From the NCBI RefSeq assembly GCF_039541075.1, contig NZ_BAABFN010000001.1, positions 682,001-746,000 on the forward strand: a stretch of DNA of 64,000 nucleotides. Direction: 5' to 3'. How positions within the stretch are numbered: the first letter of the stretch is position 1; every line of letters begins with the position of its first letter. Below are positions 51,104 through 59,794 of the stretch, one piece after another. Under the pieces are notes generated by a model, which saw nothing but the letters and a program-made list of their open reading frames with translations, ran no database searches and was not told where the DNA came from. Made by a program: the position numbers and the translations under genes. The stretch is from Compostibacter hankyongensis. GTDB lineage: Bacteria > Bacteroidota > Bacteroidia > Chitinophagales > Chitinophagaceae.

Positions 51104-51331
51104 AGATTTCTTTTTCAGTAAAAAATATATTTCCGGACACAAAACTATCCCGGGCTGCAGGTAAGGACAATCCCGGAAAATGCGGTTTTTTTTCTACTGG
51201 TTTTCCGGTATTTTTATTCCGGTGGAGCAGGGGTACTTTCGTGGATTTAGGCGAGCAGCGCAAGCCCCGGACAGGTGTGTTCGCCGCCCCGTTTCATAAA
51301 ATAGGTGCTTATCACCGGTGAGGTTATTCCC

Positions 51332-53323
51332 ATGAAGAAATGTATGCTCTTGATTTGTGTCCTTGCGCTGGCTTTTTTGCAGGCCGGAGCGCAGCTGCCT
51401 TTGGATCAGCAGAAATATGCGGACAGTCTGACCCGCGCCCTGGGGCAAGCCGTATCCGACAGCGGCAAGGCAAGGATATGTTTTCTGCTAAGCAATTACT
51501 GGGCACCCGAAGATACCGGGAAGGCCAGGCGATATCTGGAGGAGGGGAGGCGTCTGGGCAGAAGATATCCTTACATAACCGCGCTTTCCTATAGCGCGGA
51601 AGGTTATCTCTACTATACAACCGACCTGTCAAGAAGCCAGCAGGCTTATAAAAAGGCGGATACTTTGCTGAGCCGGTTCAGGACACCGGAGGCCTATATG
51701 GCCCGTTCGAATATCTGGGCCACCTATGCTGCTATGTTACAGCGGCAGGATGATGACCGGGGATATATAGCGGTGGTGCTGAACAAGGCCATACCGATGG
51801 CATTGCTGGCGGGCGACAGCACGCTTGTCGGCTCGCAGTATGTAGGCCTGGCCACTGCGCTGATGAATGTGGATGAAAATGCCAAAGCGGAAGAATACCT
51901 GGATAAAGCCATCGCCATTTTGAAAAACAAAGCCCCTTCACGTCTTGTCGCCGCTTATAACCGGGCCGGGGAAAACTATCTTATTTTAAAAAAGCCGGAT
52001 AAGGCAAAACAAGTGCTGGATGCGGCGAAAGACATACTGGTACCCTATCCGGGATCCGAATTATATGCCGGTTATTATCTGATAGAAGGCTTGTATTACC
52101 ATGAGCAGAAACAGTACCGGAAAGCGGTATCCAGCTTTGATCAGGGGATTGCAAAAGCCGGCGGACATAATAAGAAATATAAGATACAGGAGCTTGATTT
52201 CTATAAGATCAAAAGTCTTCTTGCGCTGCATAGCTTTCAGCCGGCAAAGAAGGTCGTTAATGAGCTTGCCGCAGATAAAGAGCTGATGTCCATCGATCAG
52301 AACAGGGTGGAAATATATGATGATCTGGCTGAGATCTATCACGGGACCGGAGATCTGGATTCCGCCTATTTCTGGCTGGGTCAAAGCAAGAGGTTAAATG
52401 ACAGCCTGTATGAAAGCCGGCTTACCCATGACATCAATGCGCTGGAAGCCAAATACCGGAATGCCGAAAATCAGAAGCAGATTGCTACCTTACGGGTGGA
52501 AAAGGCGGAAGCTGCGCTTTCGGCGGGCAACAACCGTTTGTTCAACTGGCTGCTGGGCGGGGCCTGCCTGATCCTGCTGATCATAGCGGCGTTTGCTTTG
52601 CTTTTTTTCCGTAACCATAAAAAGTTGTCTGTGCAAAGGGAGCTGAATTACCAGCAGCAGCTGAAAGAGATGGAGCAGCAACAGCAGCTGACGGTCACCC
52701 GGGCTATGCTCGAAGGCGAGGAACGGGAGCGCGAAAGGGTGGCCCGCGACCTGCATGACGGGCTCGGCGGCATGCTGGCCGGCGTAAAGATCAATCTTTC
52801 CGGTTGGGCGTCTGCCCATGCGGAACCCGACGATATCCATCTGCATAGGGTGATCGGCCAGCTGGACAGCTCGGTGGGCGAGCTGCGGCGCATTGCCCGG
52901 AATATGATGCCGGAGACGCTGCTGAAATTCGGTTTGGAAACGGCGCTAAAGGACCTGTGCGAATTTTACATGAAGGACGGGCTGCATATCGACTTCCAGC
53001 CCTTTCATATCAACGGCTCCATTCCATTGCCCGTGCAGATCAATATTTATCGTATTGTACAGGAAATATTGTCCAATGCCATCCGCCATTCCGGCGCCAC
53101 CAATATTGTGCTGCAATGCAGCCAGAGCGGTCAGGAGTTCTTTATTACCGCGGAAGACAACGGCCGGGGTTTCGATACCGGGGTGCTGGCGGGCAGGAAG
53201 GGAATGGGGCTGGATAGTGTAAGAAACCGGGTGGAGTACCTGAAAGGAAAAACGGAGATCATCTCCGCCCCTGGAGAAGGTACCACCATAAACATAGAAC
53301 TACATGTCGATGCCGCCACCTAA
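51332..53323 (+). CDS. TPR-containing sensor histidine kinase (HisKA_3, NarX/DesK type)
   Basis: 663 residues from ATG 51332; an earlier TTG adds 9. Order: signal peptide ('LALAFLQAGAQ'), a periplasmic TPR region (about 25-395, e.g. 'NAKAEEYLDKAIAIL', 'KPDKAKQVLDAAKDIL'), and one transmembrane helix (about 403-426, 'WLLGGACLILLIIAAFALLF'). A coiled coil rich in Gln follows. The HisKA_3 box has His475 in 'VARDLHDGLGG', and a HATPase_c domain ends the protein ('NAIRHSGATNI', 'DNGRGFDTG', 'GKGTTI'-like 'GEGTTINIEL'). The gene overlaps its response regulator by 20 nt. The periplasmic TPR array is presumably the sensor; the ligand is unknown. Confidence 0.92.
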   Translation: MKKCMLLICVLALAFLQAGAQLPLDQQKYADSLTRALGQAVSDSGKARICFLLSNYWAPEDTGKARRYLEEGRRLGRRYPYITALSYSAEGYLYYTTDLSRSQQAYKKADTLLSRFRTPEAYMARSNIWATYAAMLQRQDDDRGYIAVVLNKAIPMALLAGDSTLVGSQYVGLATALMNVDENAKAEEYLDKAIAILKNKAPSRLVAAYNRAGENYLILKKPDKAKQVLDAAKDILVPYPGSELYAGYYLIEGLYYHEQKQYRKAVSSFDQGIAKAGGHNKKYKIQELDFYKIKSLLALHSFQPAKKVVNELAADKELMSIDQNRVEIYDDLAEIYHGTGDLDSAYFWLGQSKRLNDSLYESRLTHDINALEAKYRNAENQKQIATLRVEKAEAALSAGNNRLFNWLLGGACLILLIIAAFALLFFRNHKKLSVQRELNYQQQLKEMEQQQQLTVTRAMLEGEERERERVARDLHDGLGGMLAGVKINLSGWASAHAEPDDIHLHRVIGQLDSSVGELRRIARNMMPETLLKFGLETALKDLCEFYMKDGLHIDFQPFHINGSIPLPVQINIYRIVQEILSNAIRHSGATNIVLQCSQSGQEFFITAEDNGRGFDTGVLAGRKGMGLDSVRNRVEYLKGKTEIISAPGEGTTINIELHVDAAT

Positions 53324-53945
53324 GATCCGGATAGCCATTGTGGATGATCATCCTATTGTCATAGAGGGACTGAAGATGTTGCTGGTCCGGGAGCAGGATA
53401 TTGCCATTGCCGGCTGCTTTGTGGACGGCGCCGGTATCCGCTCCTTCCTGGGGACAAACGAGGCAGATGTGGTGCTGCTTGACATTACGCTGCCCGATAT
53501 CAACGGAATGGAGCTCTGCCGGGAAATAAAAAAGCTCTCGCCTTCGACGCTGGTGCTGGTGATCAGCAACCACTCGGAACGCAGCATCATCATGCAGTCC
53601 ATTCAGAACGGCGCCAGCGGCTACCTCCTCAAGAATGCCTCGCTGGAAGAGCTCACCGGTTGTATTCACGAAGCCCTTTCCGGCAATATCACCTTTAGTA
53701 AAGAGGTAAAGGACATCATCAGCCGACCGACCAAAAACGAGCTGAAAGGGGTTCCCCAGCTGACGAAGCGGGAGCGGCAGATACTAAAGCTGCTGGCAGA
53801 AGGCAGGACGAGCGCGATGATCGCCGAAGCGCTTTTTATCAGTCCGCTTACGGTAGATACGCACCGCCGCAACCTCATGCAGAAGTTTGAGGTAAAGAAT
53901 GCAGCCGAGCTGATCATGGCCGCCACCCAGCAGCAGCTGTTGTGA
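53304..53945 (+). CDS. LuxR/NarL-family response regulator
   Basis: 213 residues. Receiver domain (about 8-125): 'IAIVDDHPIVIEGL', phospho-acceptor Asp60 in 'VVLLDITLPDINGMEL', 'LVISNHSE', 'GYLLKNAS'. C-terminal HTH_LuxR (about 148-208): 'LTKRERQILKLLAEGRTSAM' and 'LFISPLTVDTHRRNLMQKF'. It overlaps the kinase gene, so the two form a coupled two-component system. Targets are not visible. The stop is 9 nt from the convergent DUF853 gene. Confidence 0.94.
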   Translation: MSMPPPKIRIAIVDDHPIVIEGLKMLLVREQDIAIAGCFVDGAGIRSFLGTNEADVVLLDITLPDINGMELCREIKKLSPSTLVLVISNHSERSIIMQSIQNGASGYLLKNASLEELTGCIHEALSGNITFSKEVKDIISRPTKNELKGVPQLTKRERQILKLLAEGRTSAMIAEALFISPLTVDTHRRNLMQKFEVKNAAELIMAATQQQLL

Positions 53946-53954
53946 TGGGGGGCC

Positions 53955-55499
53955 TTAAAACAGGCTTTTCCGTCTGCTCCGGCCACCGAGACCCAGGGCG
54001 CCCAGCAGACTGCGGGTGATGACCGACGCCGCCGTTCTCCCGGCCTGGCGCGCGGCGGAGCTGGTCAGCAGCTGTTCCAGCATTGAGGGAGCGGCATCCC
54101 CGCTGTTTTTGCGGACCGGTTTTTCTTCCGGCTGTCCCGCCGCCTCCTGTAACTTTCCGTTGAGGATCTCATAAGCACTTTGGGCGTCCACGCTGTTGTT
54201 ATACTTGGCAGTAAGGAGAGAGGCATTTACTAAGGCGTCGATCTCACTGACGCTTAGTACATCCATACGGGAGCGGGGGGCGCGCAACATCACATGCGCC
54301 AGGGGAGTGGGTATGCCTTTTTCATTCAGCAGGGTCACCAGCGCTTCCCCGATGCCCAGCTGGGTAATCAGCGCATCGGTCTTATAAAAATCGCTGAGCG
54401 GATAATTCTCTGCAGTCTGCTTGATGGATTTACGGTCGGCTGCGGTAAAGGCCCGGAGGGCGTGTTGTATCTTCATCCCCAGCTGGCTGAGCACAGGCGC
54501 AGGAATATCGGTAGGGTTCTGCGTGCAGAAAAATACGCCTACTCCCTTGGACCGGATCAGCTTGACCACCGTTTCAATCTGTTGCAGCAGGGCATCTCCC
54601 GCCTCTTTAAAGACCAGATGCGCCTCGTCGATAAACATGACCAGGCGCGGCTTCTCGGCGTCACCCTGCTCAGGGAGCGTGGCATACAGCTCGGCCAGCA
54701 TCTGCAGCATAAAGGTGGAGAAAAGCTTGGGTTTGTCCTGGATATCGGTGACGCGGAGTATGGATACGATACCTTGTCCGCCCGTGTTTGTCCGGAGCAG
54801 GTCGTTTACTTCAAAAGATTTTTCTCCGAAGAAGATATCGGCTCCCTGCTGCTGCAGTTCGATGACCTTCCGGAGAATGGTGCCGGTGGATGCCGTGGAT
54901 ATCTTGCCGTATTCCTTTTCGATCCCGGCTTTCCCTTCGGCTGTGGCATATTGCAATACCTTCGTAAAATCCTTGAGGTCCAGCAGGGGAAGCCGGTGAT
55001 CGTCGCAATATTTAAAAAGAAGCGCCACTATGCCTTCCTGGGTGTCGTTCAGGCCCAGCACCTTGGCCAGCAGCACGGGGCCGAATTCACTGACGGTGGC
55101 GCGCAGGCGGGCGCCTTTTTCGCTGCTGAGGGTGAGCAGTTCCACGGGGCAGGCCTGCGGCGTATAGTCGATCCCGATCTTCCGGCTCCGCGTGGTGATG
55201 GCATCATTGGCGGCACCCGCGGCGGCCAGCCCGCTGAGGTCGCCTTTGATATCCATGAGGAGTACGGGAATGCCGGCTTCGCTGAGGCCTTCGGCCAGGA
55301 CCTGAAGCGTCTTGGTTTTTCCCGTACCGGTAGCGCCGGCGATGAGGCCGTGCCGGTTGAGCGTCTTCAGCGGCAGATTGATATCGCAGCCGGGCACTAC
55401 ATCATCATTCAGCATAGCAGCGCCGATTTTAAAGAATGAACCCTTGCAGGTGTAGCCGTTCTTTATCTGCTCGGAAAAGGCGGTTTGTTGGTCAGCCAT
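53955..55499 (-). CDS. DUF853 / HerA-like ATPase
   Basis: 514 residues from ATG 55499 ('MADQQTAFSEQIKNG'); the open frame continues upstream without similarity. P-loop 'GATGTGKT' at 55-62, 'LLMDIKGDLSGLAAAG' and 'RLVMFIDEAHLVF' (Walker B), 'FFCTQNPTDIPAPVLSQLG' (sensor 1). The C-terminal extension is 'GRSRRKSLF'. DUF853 proteins are hexameric FtsK/HerA-type ATPases of unclear role; no NurA-like nuclease gene is nearby. Convergent with the response regulator. Confidence 0.88.
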   Translation of the reverse strand: MADQQTAFSEQIKNGYTCKGSFFKIGAAMLNDDVVPGCDINLPLKTLNRHGLIAGATGTGKTKTLQVLAEGLSEAGIPVLLMDIKGDLSGLAAAGAANDAITTRSRKIGIDYTPQACPVELLTLSSEKGARLRATVSEFGPVLLAKVLGLNDTQEGIVALLFKYCDDHRLPLLDLKDFTKVLQYATAEGKAGIEKEYGKISTASTGTILRKVIELQQQGADIFFGEKSFEVNDLLRTNTGGQGIVSILRVTDIQDKPKLFSTFMLQMLAELYATLPEQGDAEKPRLVMFIDEAHLVFKEAGDALLQQIETVVKLIRSKGVGVFFCTQNPTDIPAPVLSQLGMKIQHALRAFTAADRKSIKQTAENYPLSDFYKTDALITQLGIGEALVTLLNEKGIPTPLAHVMLRAPRSRMDVLSVSEIDALVNASLLTAKYNNSVDAQSAYEILNGKLQEAAGQPEEKPVRKNSGDAAPSMLEQLLTSSAARQAGRTAASVITRSLLGALGLGGRSRRKSLF

Positions 55500-55598
55500 A
55501 GGGAGGTTTTTTGTACGGCAATATAAAAAATACCATCCGGATTTGATGCTACAGGGGAAAACAATCAAAATGAATTTATCGATAAACAATAAAAATAT

Positions 55599-55629
55599 TT
55601 TGATAATTGATAAGTCCAAACTATCTTTA
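55599..55629 (+). promoter_or_regulatory. Putative promoter of the DUF2975 cluster
   Basis: TTTG (55599-55602), 19 nt, TATCTTTA (55622-55629), one mismatch from TAnnTTTG. It lies 54 nt before the first DUF2975 gene, which gives the whole cluster a plausible common start. Confidence 0.45.
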
Positions 55630-55682
55630 CCCTGTCACAGGAGAACCAACGGAGCCCGGCGGTTGTCCTTCAAATACCGTTC

Positions 55683-56198
55683 ATGAAGCAAACATCCCAT
55701 CGCCGGATCATCTACTGGGCTTACCGTCTGGTAAGTGTATGGTTGTTCTTTCAGCTTTTGTACCTGGTGTGGAGGGTGTTCACGCTTGTGCATGCCGCGA
55801 ACAGCAGGGCCCCGTTTTTTGAGCACGGGCAGTCTAACCGGTGGGAAACTGCCAACAGTCTTTTTCACCTTTTGCTGCCGGTTGTTATCCTGTCCCTGCT
55901 TCAGGATCTGCTCGGGTCGCTGCGGAAACAGACGGCTTTTGATCCCGGGATCATCCGGAAAGTGCGGTGGATCGGTTTTGTTTACCTGGGGTATGCCCTG
56001 CTGGAGTATGTGGTGTTTACGATTGTCCCTCCTTGGTTTACGGGACAGCAGCGTTATCCCCTGGTGTATGGCTCCAGTCTTCTGATGGGTTTGCTGAACC
56101 TGTCGGGAGAGCTCTTTTTCGGTTTGCTGATCCTGGCGCTGGCCGGAGTTTTCCGCTATGGGCTGCGGCTGCGCCGCGAGTCGGAACTAACGATTTAA
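55683..56198 (+). CDS. DUF2975 membrane protein, copy 1
   Basis: 171 residues with four transmembrane helices (about 13-35, 62-80, 95-115, 130-155). It fits DUF2975, a family of small membrane proteins that usually occur beside a Cro/CI HTH gene. Conserved features shared with the next two genes: 'RWIGFVYLGYAL' in helix 3, and a C-terminal 'FRYGLRLRRESELTI'. Role unknown. First of three tandem copies. Confidence 0.8.
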   Translation: MKQTSHRRIIYWAYRLVSVWLFFQLLYLVWRVFTLVHAANSRAPFFEHGQSNRWETANSLFHLLLPVVILSLLQDLLGSLRKQTAFDPGIIRKVRWIGFVYLGYALLEYVVFTIVPPWFTGQQRYPLVYGSSLLMGLLNLSGELFFGLLILALAGVFRYGLRLRRESELTI

Positions 56199-56246
56199 CT
56201 CCCTGAATCTCAAATATCAAACTTCAAATCAGAAACCCAACGAACA

Positions 56247-56762
56247 ATGCTCCTACTCGGCCACCGTTTTATCCGCTGGGCTTGTTTCCTGGCCTTATTC
56301 CTTATCGTGGTGCAACTGCTACTTGGTATTGAATGGCTGTGGGGGGATATTCAGCGCTACCGCACCGGGGATGCGCTGGACGCCATAAGGGGGTACCGCT
56401 ATTCGATCTGGGAGATCCTTCGTGATTTTTCTGTGGTGCTTTCCGGTATCCTTGTACTCCTGCTTTTGCTGCGCATTTTTATTTCCTTCAAAAATGACAG
56501 GATATTTGATGCGGTTAATATCCGTCGTCTCAGATCGGTCGGGTGGATCTATCTGGGTTATGCCGCGGTGCGCATTATACTGTTGGTAATTATAATAACC
56601 TGTGTGGTGCGGGTATCAGGTACACTGCCGCTGTTGCACCGTCTTGCCTATGGCCTGGCCCCGGTTTCCGGTTACGTATTGTATGGGCTGATCGTATGGG
56701 TGGTGGCGGCTGTCTTCCGGGAAGGTCTGCAGCTGCAGGAGGATCAGGAGCTGACAGTTTGA
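56247..56762 (+). CDS. DUF2975 membrane protein, copy 2
   Basis: 171 residues with the same four-helix plan and length as copy 1 but low identity. The shared elements are 'RSVGWIYLGYAAV' and the C-terminal 'FREGLQLQEDQELTV'. It starts 48 nt after copy 1; the gap contains AT-rich 'TCAAA' repeats. The paralogues have diverged strongly, so the duplication is old or each was acquired separately. Confidence 0.8.
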   Translation: MLLLGHRFIRWACFLALFLIVVQLLLGIEWLWGDIQRYRTGDALDAIRGYRYSIWEILRDFSVVLSGILVLLLLLRIFISFKNDRIFDAVNIRRLRSVGWIYLGYAAVRIILLVIIITCVVRVSGTLPLLHRLAYGLAPVSGYVLYGLIVWVVAAVFREGLQLQEDQELTV

Positions 56763-56785
56763 AATAAGCATCTTTTATCGTTAAA

Positions 56786-57415
56786 ATGTCATCTATGAAA
56801 TCATTAGGCGTGCATTCCCTCTCTTCCGTGTTGAGGATCATCGTCTCGGTATGCTTTTACGCGCAGGCGGCATTTTTTGTCGTCCTCCTGCTGATCATCA
56901 CAGGACAGCTCTGGTTACAGGGCGAGCGGCAATATACCTGGCCGGTCGCCTTTACCGCTCCTGCGGTTCAAAAAGCCGAAAAGGTCAGTCAGGGCATATC
57001 TGCCGTCTCGCTGAAGGCCACGGAGGGGCAGCTGAGCTTCAACGGGAAAAATCACTGGCAGCTGGAGTTATTTACGATGCTGGGAATAGCCCTGGTGTTC
57101 GGCACCTCTCTTTTCGTCACCTTGCAGCTGAAGCGTATCCTCTCCAGCTTTGTCCGGGACAAGCCTTTTCTTTCTCAAAATGCCGGGCGGATAAAGGCGA
57201 TCGGGATAGCCCTACTGCTGTATTCGGTGGTCAGCGCTTTCTTTGGCTGGTTCTATGTCCATTTCCTCAATACCCGGTTTGCTGCGGAACTGAACGTGCA
57301 TTTCACCCTGCACTGGGATTTTGTATTCCTGCTGATGGGGCTGCTGGTGCTGGTCATCGGGGAGATATTCCGGATAGGGGCGCAGCTGCAGGAAGAAAAA
57401 GCCTTAACCATCTGA
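56786..57415 (+). CDS. DUF2975 membrane protein, copy 3
   Basis: 209 residues, longer than its neighbours because of an extended extracytoplasmic loop between helices 1 and 2 (about 45-92, 'AVSLKATEGQLSFNGKNHWQ'). It keeps the C-terminal signature 'FRIGAQLQEEKALTI'. It starts 23 nt after copy 2 and ends 4 nt before the HTH gene, so translation of the two is probably coupled. The extra loop may sense something outside the membrane (inference). Confidence 0.8.
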   Translation: MSSMKSLGVHSLSSVLRIIVSVCFYAQAAFFVVLLLIITGQLWLQGERQYTWPVAFTAPAVQKAEKVSQGISAVSLKATEGQLSFNGKNHWQLELFTMLGIALVFGTSLFVTLQLKRILSSFVRDKPFLSQNAGRIKAIGIALLLYSVVSAFFGWFYVHFLNTRFAAELNVHFTLHWDFVFLLMGLLVLVIGEIFRIGAQLQEEKALTI

Positions 57416-57419
57416 GCGT

Positions 57420-57653
57420 ATGCCGATCGTAGTAAACCTGGATGTGATGCTGGCCCGGCGCAAGATGACGCTGACAGAGCTGAGCGAAAAGGTGGGGATC
57501 ACCCTCGCCAACCTGTCTATTCTGAAAAGCGGTAAAGCGAGGGCCGTTCGTTTTTCTACCCTGGATGAGATATGCAAAGTGCTGGACTGTCAGCCCGGTG
57601 ATATCCTGGAATATGTTACCGAAGAGGCTTACCGGAAGCTGTTTTCTTCCTGA
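57420..57653 (+). CDS. Small Cro/CI-type HTH regulator (YozG-like)
   Basis: 77 residues, almost entirely one helix-turn-helix: 'LDVMLARRKMTLTELSEKVG', 'ITLANLSILKSGKARAVRFS' and 'LDEICKVLDCQPGDILEY', typical of the HTH_26/YozG group that accompanies DUF2975. It has no ligand domain. It probably regulates its own operon. The stop is 5 nt from the convergent GroES-like gene. Confidence 0.88.
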   Translation: MPIVVNLDVMLARRKMTLTELSEKVGITLANLSILKSGKARAVRFSTLDEICKVLDCQPGDILEYVTEEAYRKLFSS

Positions 57654-57658
57654 GCTTT

Positions 57659-58039
57659 TTACAATTCTTCTTCGCGCTCCAGCATCAGGATGGCGCTCTG
57701 GGGGACAATAAAATACTTCTCTCCGGCGTACATCACCTCGGTGGCGCCGCCCAGCAGGAAGATCGCCAGATCGCCCTCCCGCGCCTGCAGGGGCACATAC
57801 TTGACCTTTTCCTCCTCGGGCTTCCAGGATTCTTCATCTTCCACCGGCAGGGGAATGACATATCCCGGTCCCGTTTTGATAATATAACCCTGTTGTACTT
57901 TTTCCCTTTCCTGTACGCCGGGCGGGAGGTACAGCCCGCCGGAGCTTCGTTCGTCCGAAGGGGCGGGCCGGATCAGCACGCGGTCCCCGACCACGATCAG
58001 CTTTTTCAGTTTGTTATCCGAAGTGAGATGAACAGCCAT
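57659..58039 (-). CDS. GroES-like co-chaperonin family protein
   Basis: 126 residues, GroES fold: 'KKLIVVGDRVLIRPAP', then a mobile-loop region 'SSGGLYLPPG', 'VQQGYIIKTGPGYVIPLP', and the C-terminal strand 'GEKYFIVPQSAILML'. GroES usually has about 95 residues. This protein is longer, with an acidic insert 'VEDEESWKPEEEKVKY' and no neighbouring groEL, so it is probably a second, specialised GroES-like protein. Upstream of it lies the MBL hydrolase (56 nt). Confidence 0.8.
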   Translation of the reverse strand: MAVHLTSDNKLKKLIVVGDRVLIRPAPSDERSSGGLYLPPGVQEREKVQQGYIIKTGPGYVIPLPVEDEESWKPEEEKVKYVPLQAREGDLAIFLLGGATEVMYAGEKYFIVPQSAILMLEREEEL

Positions 58040-58095
58040 GGCTTTGTTTTTTGTCGGCGCAGCGGTAGAGAGCGGCCGGGTTCAGGCTGCCCTGA

Positions 58096-58935
58096 TCAAA
58101 TTTCGTGCAAAGAGAAGGTCTCTGCCACTCGTACGCCTTTTTCTGTCATTTTTACCGTACAGCATTCCACTGCCGGATCGTGCTCAAAAAACAAAATGTA
58201 TTCCTTTTCCGCCGCTTCGGTCAGAAACTGTTCCTTCTCCCGTAGGGTGGTGAGCGGAAACATATCGTACGCCATTACATAAGGAAGGGGAAGGTGGTGC
58301 ACCGAGGGCAGCAGATCGGCGACAAAAACCAGCGTTTTATCACCCAGTCTGAGCTGGGGCAGCATCTGCGATTCGGTATGGCCGTTGACAAACCGGACGG
58401 AAATATCCGGCGTGAAAGCGGTACCCTCGTCTATTTCGAGAAAACGCAGCTGTCCGCTTTCGCGGATGGGCAAGATGTTTTCCTTCAGGAAAGAGGCCTT
58501 CTCCCGCGCATTGGGCTCGGTAGCCCATTGCCAGTGGCGGGCATTGCTCCAGTAAACGGCGTGGGGGAAGGCGGGCAGCAGCTTGTCTCCCTTCCGGATC
58601 ACGGCGCCTCCGCAATGGTCGAAGTGCAGATGGGTGAGGAACACATCCGTGATGTCATTGCGGTGGAATCCGTGACGGGCCAGGGAGGAATCGAGGGTAT
58701 CCGGGCCGTGAAGGTGGTAATGGGACAGGAATTTTTTATCCTGCTTGTCGCCGATGCCGGTGTCGACCAGGATGAGCCGGTTGCCGTCCTCGATCAGCAG
58801 ACAGCGCATCGCCCAGGTACAGCGGTTGTTTTCATCTGCCGGGTGAAGCTTGCTCCACAATACCTTGGGCACCACGCCGAACATGGCGCCGCCGTCCAGC
58901 TTGAACAGTTCCGTATCGATGGGATATACTTGCAT
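58096..58935 (-). CDS. MBL-fold metallo-hydrolase
   Basis: 279 residues from ATG 58935. The metallo-beta-lactamase motif 'VFLTHLHFDHCGG' supplies the HxHxDH ligands; further ligands are probably in 'VNGHTESQM' and 'LVFVADLLPSVHHL'. It is similar in layout to quorum-quenching lactonases (AHL lactonase-like), but the family is broad. No signal peptide. Substrate unknown. It may be cotranscribed with the GroES-like gene. Confidence 0.88.
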   Translation of the reverse strand: MQVYPIDTELFKLDGGAMFGVVPKVLWSKLHPADENNRCTWAMRCLLIEDGNRLILVDTGIGDKQDKKFLSHYHLHGPDTLDSSLARHGFHRNDITDVFLTHLHFDHCGGAVIRKGDKLLPAFPHAVYWSNARHWQWATEPNAREKASFLKENILPIRESGQLRFLEIDEGTAFTPDISVRFVNGHTESQMLPQLRLGDKTLVFVADLLPSVHHLPLPYVMAYDMFPLTTLREKEQFLTEAAEKEYILFFEHDPAVECCTVKMTEKGVRVAETFSLHEI

Positions 58936-58996
58936 CGGTTGCGTCTTTGTAAACAAAGATAAGACATACCGGCCGGGCGCAGACCTTTCTGCCCAT

Positions 58997-59175
58997 ATAA
59001 TGATTTGATGGTTTGATGATGTGCTGATTTGATGATGAAGCAATCATATAAGAGTTTAAAGTTTAACGTCTAAAGTCTAAAGTTGACCTGCCCGGAAAGG
59101 AACCTTAGACTTTAGAATCTTAGACTATTGAACCGGAAACCTCAAACCTCAAACGAGAAACCGGAAACCAGAAAC
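58997..59175. repeat. Low-complexity intergenic repeats and 12-bp inverted repeat
   Basis: Repeated 'GATTTGATG'-type units (about 58999-59035) are followed by TCTAAAGTCTAA (59069-59080) with its perfect inverted copy TTAGACTTTAGA (59105-59116). Then come 'ACCGGAAACC'-type direct repeats up to 59175. No coding potential. The inverted repeat may act as a terminator for the ABC ATPase gene, which ends at 59177. Confidence 0.6.
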
Positions 59176-59176
59176 T

Positions 59177-59794
59177 TCATTTATAGTCAGAAATGCTCAG
59201 GCGGTGCGTGCACAGGCTGTACTCCTGCTCGTCGTTGGAGGAAATGACCACCAGGCGTTCCCGTTGGTATTCGCGGATCAGCTGTCCATAGAGCCCGATG
59301 CCCTCTGCATCCAGGTTGGAGCAGGGCTCGTCCAGGAAGAGGACGGGCACATCCGAGAAAACGGCTTGGGCCAGGCGCGCGCGTTGCTTCATCCCGGAGG
59401 AGAAATAGCGTATCTGCTTATCGGCGGCTTTTTCCAGCTGTACGGCCTTCATGATCTGCGGCAGGCTTACGCCGGGCAGAAAGGGTTTGAAACGGGCATG
59501 GAACCGCAGCAGCTCCATAAGGGTAAGCTCTTCGATCAGCTCGAGGTAAGGGGTGGCCAGGGCCAGATGCCGGAATACCTGTTCCTGGGGCAGGGGCCTA
59601 TTGCCCAGGGAATAACGGATGCTGCCTTCGCTGTGCTGAAGACTGCCGGCCAGCAGCTGCAGCAGCGTGGATTTTCCGGATCCGTTGGGACCCAGTATGG
59701 CATAGCTGTTGCCCGCGTGGAAGCCGGTGGAAAGATGCCGGAATACCCATTCGTAGTTAAAGCGTTTTCCGATATTTTCAAGCGATATCGTCAT
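59177..59794 (-). CDS. Lone ABC transporter ATPase (CcmA-like)
   Basis: 205 residues. Walker A 'GPNGSGKS' at 35-42, signature motif 'YFSSGMKQR', Walker B 'VLFLDEPCSNLD'. Short, like CcmA or export ATPases. No permease gene is adjacent. The start overlaps the end of lpxA by 17 nt, so it is translationally coupled to the lipid A operon; involvement in envelope lipid handling is an inference from this position. Confidence 0.88.
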   Translation of the reverse strand: MTISLENIGKRFNYEWVFRHLSTGFHAGNSYAILGPNGSGKSTLLQLLAGSLQHSEGSIRYSLGNRPLPQEQVFRHLALATPYLELIEELTLMELLRFHARFKPFLPGVSLPQIMKAVQLEKAADKQIRYFSSGMKQRARLAQAVFSDVPVLFLDEPCSNLDAEGIGLYGQLIREYQRERLVVISSNDEQEYSLCTHRLSISDYK

